From Anaerolineae bacterium (lineage in GTDB: Bacteria > Chloroflexota > Anaerolineae > B4-G1 > DUEL01), in contig JAOZPF010000080.1 of assembly GCA_029932895.1 (NCBI GenBank), positions 1 through 5,685 on the forward strand: DNA of 5,685 bases. Reading direction: 5' to 3'. Made by a program: the position numbers and the translations under genes. A model generated the notes under the pieces. The model was not told the origin of the DNA and did not search any database. It saw nothing but the letters and a program-made list of their open reading frames with translations. Within the stretch, counting starts at the first letter, position 1; each line of letters opens with the position of its first letter. Below, piece after piece: positions 1 through 5,685 of this stretch.

Positions 1-1178
1 GGGGGAGGGGAGGTGGGTCTGGGTTGTGGCGGTTTTTGGGGCGGCGGGGTGGGGGGAGCGGAATGTTGTTTGCCCGGCGATGGCGGTGTCGTCTCCTCTG
101 CCAGCGCGGCCTCGATAAAGGCCAGTTCCAACGGCAACTGGGGCTGCCAGGCCGCTTTGGCCTCGACCGCCGCCTGGTTAAAGAGGCGCACGGCGCGGGT
201 CAACTGGCGGGGGTCGAAGCGGTCTGCCTGCGCGCGGAACGTCTCCCGGAGGCCGTCGGGGACCTGCAGGGGGATTGTGGTAGCGCCCAAGCGGGTCAGC
301 AAAAGCCCGCGCAGGTGGGCCACCACCTGCCGAGCGAACTGTCGTGGGTCTGCCCCCCGGTCGACGGCCTCGCCGATCAGCGCCAGCCCTCTCGCCACGT
401 CGTTTGCTCCCAACGCATCGACGAGGTCATCCACGCTCTCTTCCTCGCCGGTGCCCAGCGCGGTCCGCACCACATCGACGGTGATCCCGCCCTCGGCGTA
501 GGCGGCCAGTTGGTCGAGCAGACTCTCGGCGTCCCGCATACTGCCGGTGGCCTGCCGGGCGATGAGAGCAAGCGCCTCGTGGTCGGCCTGGATCCCTTCC
601 CCTTCCGCCAATCGCTCCAGCCGAGTGACGATGTCGGTGAGCGGAATGCGGCGAAAGTCGAACCGTTGGCAGCGGGAAACCACGGTGGCTGGAATCTTCT
701 GGGGATCGGTGGTCGCCAGGACAAAGATGGCGTGGGGCGGCGGCTCCTCCAGGGTCTTGAGCAGGGCGTTGAAGGCGGCGTTGGAGAGCATGTGCACCTC
801 GTCGATGACATAGACCTTGTAGCGGGCCTCGTTGGGCCGATAACCGACCCGCTCCCGCAGTTCCCGCACATCGTCCACGCCGGTGTTGGAGGCGGCGTCG
901 ATCTCGATCAGGTCCATCAGCCGCCCCTCGTTGACCGCCTGGCAGATGGCGCAATGGTTGCAGGGCCGGTTGGCGGGATCCTCGTCCAGGCAATTGACTG
1001 CTTTGGCGAGGAGGCGGGCGGTGGTCGTCTTGCCGGTGCCGCGGGGGCCGGTAAATAGGTAGGCGTGGTGGACGCGGTCGGTGGTGAGGGCGTTGTGCAG
1101 TGTCCGTACCACGTGTTCCTGCCCCACGACCTCCTCAAAGGTCTTGGGCCGCCACTTGCGGTACAGTGCCTGCGTCAT
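1..1178 (-). CDS. dnaX: DNA polymerase III subunit gamma/tau, N-terminal part (cut by window edge)
   Basis: This is the clamp-loader ATPase subunit of the replicative DNA polymerase III holoenzyme; it uses ATP to load the sliding clamp on primed DNA. The 392 visible codons begin MTQALYRKWRPKTFEEVVGQ, the family's classic N-terminus. Seen in order are Walker A GPRGTGKT (residues 44-51), a zinc-finger cysteine set C63, C73, C76 and C79, Walker B VYVIDEVHM (122-130, D126/E127), sensor 1 ATTD (155-158), the SRC arginine finger (168-170, R169), and sensor 2 GSMRD (212-216, R215). Residues from about 225 to 362 match the collar domain in position and character. From about 365 the chain becomes a Pro/Gln/Lys-rich linker, which is where the window ends, so whether a tau-type polymerase-binding C-terminus follows cannot be seen. 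The ATG at 1178 is chosen because the family N-terminus begins there and AGGAGG sits six bases upstream. It lies 68 bases downstream of the cyclase gene's stop codon on the same strand. Confidence 0.97.
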   Translation of the reverse strand, partial: MTQALYRKWRPKTFEEVVGQEHVVRTLHNALTTDRVHHAYLFTGPRGTGKTTTARLLAKAVNCLDEDPANRPCNHCAICQAVNEGRLMDLIEIDAASNTGVDDVRELRERVGYRPNEARYKVYVIDEVHMLSNAAFNALLKTLEEPPPHAIFVLATTDPQKIPATVVSRCQRFDFRRIPLTDIVTRLERLAEGEGIQADHEALALIARQATGSMRDAESLLDQLAAYAEGGITVDVVRTALGTGEEESVDDLVDALGANDVARGLALIGEAVDRGADPRQFARQVVAHLRGLLLTRLGATTIPLQVPDGLRETFRAQADRFDPRQLTRAVRLFNQAAVEAKAAWQPQLPLELAFIEAALAEETTPPSPGKQHSAPPTPPPQKPPQPRPTSPP

Positions 1179-1184
1179 CTTTTG

Positions 1185-1190
1185 CCTCCT
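1185..1190 (-). promoter_or_regulatory. Ribosome binding site of dnaX
   Basis: On the minus strand AGGAGG is followed by CAAAAG and then the ATG at 1178. This is a perfect Shine-Dalgarno core with six-base spacing, and it fixes the dnaX start. Confidence 0.85.
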
Positions 1191-1246
1191 GGAAATAGTC
1201 TAACATCGAACGCCGGTTCACGCAACTGGGCAGGGTGGCGTCACGG

Positions 1247-4200
1247 TCAAGAGGGTCCCCCGCCGTCCTCCCCGTGCCACCGGTGGAGTGCTGCCTGTGC
1301 TTTCTCCAACTCTCCCTCCACGCCCAGCTCTTGGAATATCGCCGCGGCCTGCTCCAACTCCTCGCGGCCTCCGTGTCCCATCGCGGAGAGGGCGAGACCG
1401 CGTTCATAGAGGCTCTTGCCCAATTCCAGCCTATTCCCCACCGTCGCCAGCGTCTCGACGCTGTGCTGCAGGCGGCTGACCGCCTCCTCCGGCCGGCCGG
1501 CGGCGCGGTCGACTTGGCCCAGCACGCGGTAGGCAATCCCCTCCTGTTCCCGGTTGCCGACCCCCTGCGCGATTTCCAGGGCGCGGCTGGCGTGTTCCGT
1601 GGCCTCTGCTGTATCGCCCAGCTCCAGGTTCACCTCGGCCAAGAGTTTGTGCGCGTCGAACAGAGCGCCCTTGTCGCCGATCTCGGCAAACAACCCAACT
1701 GCCTCGCCGAGATAGTCGAGGGCCTGGTCGTGGTTCCCCAAAGCCTGGTGCACTTCTCCCAGGTTGACATAGACGTCGGCGATCCCCAGCAGGTCACCGA
1801 TCTCTTTTCTGATCTGCAGGCTCTGCTCGTACTGCTCCACAGCGCGCAGATAATCACCCAGGGTATAGGCGATGACGCCCAGGTTGTTGTAGCACATTGC
1901 CGTGCCGTATGTATCGCCTATCCGCTGGCTGATCTCTAGGCTGCGGCGGAAGGTCTGGCCCGCCAGGTCATAGTCGGACTGGCTCCAATGCACCACCGCC
2001 AGATTGTTGAGCGACCCGCTCAGCCGGTAGAGGTCCCCCATTCCCTCCTGCATCTCGATGCAACTTTGGAAGTGGGCGATTGCCTGAGGATAGTTCCCCA
2101 TACGCCAGTAGATGGAGCCGAGGTTGTGTTCCAGGGATGCTCTGGCCCGGCGTCCCTTTTCCTCATTCAGATTATCCGCCACGGCCAGTCCTTTCTCACA
2201 CCACTCTAGCGCTTCCTCGTAGGCCGTTCTGCGCATCGCTACCCAGCCCATATCGCCATAGATACGCGCCAGTTCGACCGTCTCCCGATGGTCGCCCAGG
2301 GTAGCGCGGGCCTGGTCGAGATAGTGCCGGGCCTCTTCATACTGGCCCTGCAACTCCAGTGTTCGCGCCATCTTGCGCTGCACGTCTGCCGTGCGAACCA
2401 CGGTGGGGGGGTGGTGGGCCAGTACCTGTTGGTAGTTCTCCATCGCCTTGTCGTACTGGCCAATGAGCCGGTAGACGTCGCCCAGTGATTCGTACACCCG
2501 ATAGGCGTCTTTATGCTCTGCGCCGAGGGAGAGGGCCTGCTCATAATGGGCGATGGCGGCCTCGTTTGCGTACTGCTCCTTTGCCTTGTCTCCAGCTTTG
2601 ACCAAGTAATCCCAACTTTTCATCTTGTCACCGCTCCGGGTGTAATGATAGGCGAGGAGTTCATAGACCTCCTCCAGCGTGTCCGGGTACGTCTGTTCCA
2701 GGTACTCGCCCACCCGATGGTGCAAAGTCCGGCGGTGGGCATAGAGCAGGCTCTCGTAGGCCACTTCCTGGGTGATGATGTGTTTAAAGATATACTCCCA
2801 GTCGGGTGCCGGGCGGTCCAGCGGCGTCAGGTCGAGCGCGCTTAGCTGGTTCAGGTTCTCCCGCAGTCTGGCGGGGGTGATCGGCACGGGGTAGATCCCC
2901 TGCAGCGTGCGGTACTTGAACGTCCGTCCGATGACCGAGGCGACCTTGACCGTCAGTTTGCTGCTCTCGTCCAGGCGGTCGATACGGCTCATCACCAGGG
3001 TCTGGATGCTATCGGGGATCATTGCCTGGGCGAGGTCGCCGACCAACTCGTATCCTCCCCCTTTGGCTGGTGACAGGTATCCCTGGTCGACCAGCGAGTT
3101 GACCACCTCCTCGACGAAAAAGGGGTTCACGCGCGGTTCGCCGCGCAGCACCTGTTCCCGCAGCGGCGCGGGCACTTCTGGCAGGCCCAGCCTGGAGCGG
3201 ACCAATTGCAGCGCATCCTCGGCTGGCAGATCGGTCAGCGCGATCTCGTGGTAGTGGTCGTATCGCTTCCACTCGTTCAGCTCGATCGTGGGCCGGTGCA
3301 CCGCCGCCAGGAGAATGGGGTGGTCGGCTACATTGCGCCCCACATAGTTCAGCATCTCCAGAGAGATGGCGTCGATCCAGTGGACATCCTCAAAGACGAG
3401 CAGGAGGGGAGAGCCGTGGTGAGCCTGATAGCGCAGCAGGGCTAGAGTGATGTCAAAGGTGCGTTGTTTGCGCAGTTGCCCGTCCAGGGAAGCGGTCAGC
3501 TCGTTATCGGGGACCGCCAGCCCGAGCAGTTGGGCGATGATCGGCACCCAGTCGGCGAGGGCGGGATCGACCATTACCATTTTGCGCTTGATTTTGAGCA
3601 TCTTGTCGCGGCGCGATTCTCCGTCTGCGCTCAAGCCGAAGAAACTGCCAAAGAACTCGATCCACGGGAGATATGGTGACTGGGAGCCGTAAGAGAGGCA
3701 GTTTCCCCCGGCGACCTCCATTCCATGCGCGCGGCCCAGGGACACCAACTCTTCTACCAGGCGGCTCTTGCCGACACCGGCCTCGCCGTTGATGACTAGA
3801 AGCTGTCCCTGGCCTGCCGACGCCTGGCTGACGATATCCTGCAGCCGTTTCAGCTCCTGGTCCCGCCCGACGATGGGTAGCTTGTGGCGGTGGGCTGCTT
3901 CCTCTTTCTCGTCCCACGCCTTGGCTTCTTCCCGCATGCCCAGGGTACGGCAGACGGACACCGGCTCCCGTTTGCCCTTCACGCGAATGGGGGGGAGAGG
4001 CTGGCAGACGAAAGTCTCCTGAACGCGGTGGGCAGTGTCCTGGTCGATGAGGATCTCGCCCGGCGCGGCTGCCTGCATCAACCGTGCCGAGAGGTTTACC
4101 ACATCTCCCATCACGGTGTACTCTCGGCGCCGCTCCGAACCGACATCGCCAGCAAAGACATAGCCGCAGGCCACGCCGACCCGTTGTCCAGTAATGAAGG

Positions 4201-5272
4201 AGAGCTCTTCCGATTCGGCGACCTCTCGTTGGATCGCCAGGGCACATCCCAGCGCCCGCTCCTCGTCGTCCTCGTGAGTCACCGGAGCGCCAAAGATGAG
4301 GTGCAGCAGGTTGCCCTTGTCCCCGGTGCTGATGCGGTTCAGCCGTCCGCCGTAGCGGTGGGTGATGGATTGGATGGCGGCAAAGTAACGTTGCAGCTTG
4401 CGCCCCGCCTGCGGGTCCTCGTCGTAGGCCAGTCCGGCAAAGTTGACGAACAGGCTGACTACCCTGCGGTGCTCACCCACGAACTGGCGTTGCCCCTCCA
4501 CGATCTGCTCATACACCGTCGGGGGCAGGAACGGCACCAGCCGTTCGATCACATCTCCCACCATCGCATCGTCCGGTGCGGGCCGGGCGGCGGCTTCCCC
4601 CGCTGCTGCCTCCACCTCCTGCGCCAACCCTCTGACCAGGAGGAACTTCCCCTCCCGTTCCTCGCCGACGAGGATGCCCGACTTGGCGACATCTGGCACA
4701 CACTCTCCGTCCAGCACGACCTCGCCAGCGGTAGCGTGTTTTTCCGCCTGACTCATCCGGTCGAGGGGGTGGCCGGCCAAGACGTACTCCAGTCCCTCCT
4801 GTTGGCTGCCCATATACAGCAGCAGCACCGACCCGGCGCTGATGCCGATCTTCATTCGTAGGGCAAAGACCCCGCCCCGTGTCTCGACCGCCTGGAATGA
4901 GGTCATCTCTCTCTGCATCGCCAACCCGCAGGCGCAGGCGCGCAGGATGCCCGGTTCGCCATTGTCAAATTGGCAGGTGATGGCATCGCCGCCGAACTTG
5001 ATCACCTGCCCGCCATAGCTCCGCACTAGGTCGATCATCACCGTGAAATAGTCGTTGAGCACGCGGGTCAGTTCCTCGGCTCCCTCTTTGCCCAGTTGGG
5101 CCAGGCTTTCGGACATGGCGGTAAAGCCAGAGACATCGGCAAAGAGCAGGACGGCGCGCATCCGCCGTTCTCGTTCCAGCAGCGGGGTGGAGGAATCGGC
5201 CATGATTTCACGGATGATGAAATCAGGGACGTATGCGCCAACGGAGCGCAAGAGGGTCTGCTTCTCTGTCAT
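1247..5272 (-). CDS. Soluble adenylyl cyclase-like protein: two class III cyclase domains, STAND/AAA ATPase, TPR array
   Basis: This 1341-residue protein probably makes a cyclic nucleotide, most likely cAMP from ATP. No signal peptide or membrane segment is visible, so it should be cytosolic. Cyclase domain C1 (about 36-205) has metal-binding D46 in FADVSGF and D96 in KFGGDA, but the usual catalytic Asn/Arg positions read D171 and Q175. Cyclase domain C2 (about 266-445) has N277 and N321 at the metal positions, but keeps K319 (GDKG), T386 (EYTVMG), N393 and R397 (VNLSAR). One composite site between C1 and C2 follows. The ATPase module has Walker A GEAGVGKS (496-503), Walker B LLLVFEDVHWID (623-634) and R660 near a sensor position. 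A winged-helix-like stretch occupies about 745-835 and TPRs run from about 860 to 1320. The order matches ADCY10 and the large bacterial cyclase/ATPase/TPR proteins. The ATG at 5272 has AGGCGG seven bases upstream and precedes the helix GAYVPDFIIREI, which is echoed before C2. ATP versus GTP use and the activating signal are inferred, not shown. Confidence 0.93.
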   Translation of the reverse strand: MTEKQTLLRSVGAYVPDFIIREIMADSSTPLLERERRMRAVLLFADVSGFTAMSESLAQLGKEGAEELTRVLNDYFTVMIDLVRSYGGQVIKFGGDAITCQFDNGEPGILRACACGLAMQREMTSFQAVETRGGVFALRMKIGISAGSVLLLYMGSQQEGLEYVLAGHPLDRMSQAEKHATAGEVVLDGECVPDVAKSGILVGEEREGKFLLVRGLAQEVEAAAGEAAARPAPDDAMVGDVIERLVPFLPPTVYEQIVEGQRQFVGEHRRVVSLFVNFAGLAYDEDPQAGRKLQRYFAAIQSITHRYGGRLNRISTGDKGNLLHLIFGAPVTHEDDEERALGCALAIQREVAESEELSFITGQRVGVACGYVFAGDVGSERRREYTVMGDVVNLSARLMQAAAPGEILIDQDTAHRVQETFVCQPLPPIRVKGKREPVSVCRTLGMREEAKAWDEKEEAAHRHKLPIVGRDQELKRLQDIVSQASAGQGQLLVINGEAGVGKSRLVEELVSLGRAHGMEVAGGNCLSYGSQSPYLPWIEFFGSFFGLSADGESRRDKMLKIKRKMVMVDPALADWVPIIAQLLGLAVPDNELTASLDGQLRKQRTFDITLALLRYQAHHGSPLLLVFEDVHWIDAISLEMLNYVGRNVADHPILLAAVHRPTIELNEWKRYDHYHEIALTDLPAEDALQLVRSRLGLPEVPAPLREQVLRGEPRVNPFFVEEVVNSLVDQGYLSPAKGGGYELVGDLAQAMIPDSIQTLVMSRIDRLDESSKLTVKVASVIGRTFKYRTLQGIYPVPITPARLRENLNQLSALDLTPLDRPAPDWEYIFKHIITQEVAYESLLYAHRRTLHHRVGEYLEQTYPDTLEEVYELLAYHYTRSGDKMKSWDYLVKAGDKAKEQYANEAAIAHYEQALSLGAEHKDAYRVYESLGDVYRLIGQYDKAMENYQQVLAHHPPTVVRTADVQRKMARTLELQGQYEEARHYLDQARATLGDHRETVELARIYGDMGWVAMRRTAYEEALEWCEKGLAVADNLNEEKGRRARASLEHNLGSIYWRMGNYPQAIAHFQSCIEMQEGMGDLYRLSGSLNNLAVVHWSQSDYDLAGQTFRRSLEISQRIGDTYGTAMCYNNLGVIAYTLGDYLRAVEQYEQSLQIRKEIGDLLGIADVYVNLGEVHQALGNHDQALDYLGEAVGLFAEIGDKGALFDAHKLLAEVNLELGDTAEATEHASRALEIAQGVGNREQEGIAYRVLGQVDRAAGRPEEAVSRLQHSVETLATVGNRLELGKSLYERGLALSAMGHGGREELEQAAAIFQELGVEGELEKAQAALHRWHGEDGGGPS
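1313..2695 (-). repeat. C-terminal tetratricopeptide repeat array
   Basis: Residues about 860-1320 of the cyclase protein. From residue 1049 the repeats fall at an exact 40-residue period. Repeat starts at 1049, 1089, 1129, 1169, 1209, 1249 and 1289 each begin with a variant of NNLGxxxxxxG and end near EIGD or VGN. Less regular repeats precede them (for example at about 929, 968 and 1005). TPR arrays bind protein partners, and the 40-residue form is the longer type seen in kinesin light chain-like and MalT-like proteins. No ligand can be named. Confidence 0.88.
3250..3880 (-). other. STAND/AAA-type ATPase module
   Basis: Residues about 465-675. IVGRDQELKRL (467-477) is the usual entry motif of AAA_16-like modules in large regulators. 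It is followed by Walker A GEAGVGKS (496-503, K502) and by Walker B with the DVHWID signature (629-634). The HWxD form is typical of the MalT/LuxR-type STAND and cyclase-associated ATPases. In such proteins the module acts as a nucleotide-controlled switch between sensor and output; that role is inferred here. Confidence 0.8.
3938..4477 (-). other. Cyclase domain C2 (catalytic and base-recognition half)
   Basis: Residues about 266-445. The metal-site positions are changed to N277 (LFVNFAG) and, by my alignment, N321. The base-recognition pair is K319 and T386, and the transition-state pair is N393 and R397. The spacing T386 to N393 to R397 (7 and 4 residues) matches T405, N412 and R416 of human soluble adenylyl cyclase as I recall them. 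The Lys/Thr pair defines class IIIb. Confidence 0.82.
4658..5167 (-). other. Cyclase domain C1 (metal-binding half)
   Basis: Residues about 36-205 of the cyclase protein. The two metal-coordinating aspartates of class III cyclases are present as D46 (FADVSGF) and D96 (KFGGDA), with K92 four residues before D96. The loop that normally carries the catalytic Asn and Arg reads GHPLDRMSQAE (167-177), so neither residue is in place. This half alone should not be a complete catalytic homodimer subunit. Confidence 0.82.
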
Positions 5273-5279
5273 CGGTTAT

Positions 5280-5285
5280 CCGCCT
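5280..5285 (-). promoter_or_regulatory. Ribosome binding site of the cyclase gene
   Basis: Minus-strand AGGCGG lies seven bases before the ATG at 5272. It is a one-mismatch Shine-Dalgarno core at good spacing and supports this start over internal ones. Confidence 0.6.
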
Positions 5286-5325
5286 GATCGAGGGTCGCCC
5301 GCTTGCACGACCGACTCTGGCGACC

Positions 5326-5353
5326 ATTGTACCCTATTTCTCCCAGAGTTCAA
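5326..5353 (-). promoter_or_regulatory. Probable sigma-70-type promoter of the cyclase gene
   Basis: On the minus strand TTGAAC (5348-5353) and TACAAT (5326-5331) are separated by 16 bases. The -10 differs from consensus at one position and the -35 at two. Transcription would start near 5319, giving a leader of roughly 45 bases before the ATG. It is the best promoter-like match seen between the two genes and lies in AT-richer sequence than its surroundings. Confidence 0.5.
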
Positions 5354-5396
5354 AGGGGAGTTGGAAATCAAGTCCTAACCGGGTCACCGCCCGAAG

Positions 5397-5410
5397 TCTC
5401 GATTTCGAGA
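5397..5410. promoter_or_regulatory. Short perfect dyad upstream of the cyclase promoter
   Basis: TCTCGATTTCGAGA has perfect six-base arms around a two-base centre. It lies about 45 bases upstream of the -35 and about 10 bases from the tandem repeats. The position would suit an operator or activator site, but a six-base dyad can arise by chance. Confidence 0.25.
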
Positions 5411-5420
5411 GGAGTAGAGG

Positions 5421-5486
5421 CTTTAGCCGGAGAGAGATGGAGCTTTAGCCGGAGAGAGAGGGGGCTTTGGCCGGAGAGAGAGGGGG
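5421..5486. repeat. Three tandem 22-bp direct repeats in the intergenic region
   Basis: Three contiguous units start at 5421, 5443 and 5465. Each begins CTTT(A/G)GCCGGAGAGAGA. Units 1 and 2 differ at three positions near the end, and units 2 and 3 differ at one (A/G at the fifth base). The period is about two helical turns, so each unit would present the same DNA face. They lie roughly 70-135 bases upstream of the predicted cyclase -35. The last five bases of unit 3 also form the start of the adjacent hairpin. Confidence 0.9.
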
Positions 5487-5510
5487 CTGGCTCATTGTGG
5501 GCCAGCCCCC
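5482..5510 (-). terminator. Perfect 10-bp hairpin, probable terminator of the upstream gene
   Basis: GGGGGCTGGC (5482-5491) and GCCAGCCCCC (5501-5510) are exact inverted repeats around a nine-base loop. On the minus strand the hairpin begins 23 bases after the stop codon of the gene at 5534-5685, the usual place for a terminator. It is followed by CTCTCTCTCC rather than a run of T, so it is not a canonical intrinsic terminator. It may stop transcription weakly or protect the 3' end of the message. Confidence 0.55.
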
Positions 5511-5533
5511 TGTGTTGGTGATGGTCGGCGCTG

Positions 5534-5685
5534 TTACTTGTAACTCCTGAGGACGAGCGGCAGGTGGACTGGTCCTGGTGGGGTGTGGAAGCGGATACCC
5601 ATCCGCGAACGGATGCCCATCCGCGAGAAGTGGTTGACCTTGCCGATGACCAGCCAGTCTGCGGGGTCGATAAAGACGTCGTCCA
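5534..5685 (-). CDS. Unrecognised protein, C-terminal 49 residues (cut by window edge)
   Basis: A minus-strand reading frame enters at the right edge and stops at TAA (5534-5536). It reads DDVFIDPADWLVIGKVNHFS, continues SRMGIRSRMGIRFHTPPGP and ends VLRSYK. I do not recognise the family. The composition (hydrophobic WLVIGKV core, basic middle, Pro-rich turn, short tail) looks like a genuine folded C-terminus. A hairpin placed just after the stop supports a real gene end. The hexapeptide SRMGIR occurs twice in tandem, encoded by an 18-bp duplication. Another frame over the same bases is also open but Pro/Arg-rich and low in complexity, so this frame is preferred. Function unknown. Confidence 0.6.
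   Translation of the reverse strand, partial: DDVFIDPADWLVIGKVNHFSRMGIRSRMGIRFHTPPGPVHLPLVLRSYK
5591..5626. repeat. Tandem 18-bp duplication inside the partial upstream gene
   Basis: GCGGATACCCATCCGCGA (5591-5608) is followed directly by ACGGATGCCCATCCGCGA (5609-5626). The copies differ at two positions. The period is a multiple of three, so the reading frame is kept and the encoded SRMGIR is doubled. Both changes are silent on the minus strand (ATC/ATT-type third-base and CGT/CGC differences). Each unit also contains a short inverted repeat (GCGGAT/ATCCGC in the first). Confidence 0.85.

Noticed and set aside
33..37. Run of five A on the minus strand in the dnaX linker as a programmed frameshift site making gamma
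   Set aside because: It is CAAAAACCG, without the A AAA AAG slippery heptamer or a long A run, and no clear downstream stem is visible before the window ends.
24..1058. Long plus-strand open frame (344 codons) across the left part of the window
   Set aside because: It lies antisense to dnaX, whose motifs are unmistakable. Its translation shows no family motif, and such frames arise from codon bias in GC-rich genes.
1197..1225. Possible dnaX promoter TTGCGT-17-TAGACT on the minus strand
   Set aside because: Both hexamers are weak (3/6 and 4/6), and the start would fall at about 1190, on the ribosome binding site, leaving almost no leader.
3504..4247. Minus-strand open frame of 247 codons overlapping the cyclase gene in another frame
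   Set aside because: It is Arg/Gly/Pro-rich shadow translation over the C2 and Walker A coding region. The cyclase frame explains the sequence fully.
3884..4861. Plus-strand open frame of 325 codons and another at 1235-1939
   Set aside because: Both are antisense to the cyclase gene, show no recognisable domain and have no convincing start signals.
5421..5510. CRISPR array or riboswitch in the intergenic region
   Set aside because: The 22-bp units are contiguous with no spacers, and no known riboswitch core was recognised.

Overview
The window is GC-rich bacterial DNA in which all recognisable genes lie on the minus strand. Read in the direction of transcription (from high to low coordinates) it holds the last 49 codons of an unrecognised gene (5534-5685), a 261-base non-coding stretch with repeats, a hairpin and a promoter (5273-5533), a very large signalling gene (1247-5272), a 68-base gap, and the first 392 codons of dnaX (1-1178), which runs off the left edge.

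The main gene encodes a 1341-residue protein with two class III nucleotide cyclase domains, a STAND/AAA-type ATPase module and a long C-terminal TPR array. This is the domain order of mammalian soluble adenylyl cyclase (ADCY10). The two cyclase domains are degenerate in complementary ways. The first keeps the metal-binding aspartates, and the second keeps the Lys/Thr base-recognition pair and the catalytic Asn/Arg pair. They should therefore form one composite active site. The Lys/Thr pair marks class IIIb, the class that contains the known bicarbonate-responsive cyclases.

dnaX encodes the gamma/tau clamp-loader subunit of DNA polymerase III and is textbook in its N-terminal ATPase and zinc-finger motifs. 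It has a strong ribosome binding site and no convincing promoter of its own, so it may be co-transcribed with the cyclase gene.

The region upstream of the cyclase gene contains a plausible sigma-70-type promoter. Further upstream are a 14-base dyad, three tandem 22-bp repeats and a 10-bp perfect hairpin behind the upstream gene. The layout suggests that the upstream transcript ends at the hairpin and that the cyclase gene starts a new, possibly regulated unit.

Large cyclase-ATPase-TPR proteins and this base composition would fit Chloroflexota or another GC-rich environmental lineage, but this assignment is an inference and is weak. No mobile element, CRISPR array, tRNA or rRNA was seen.
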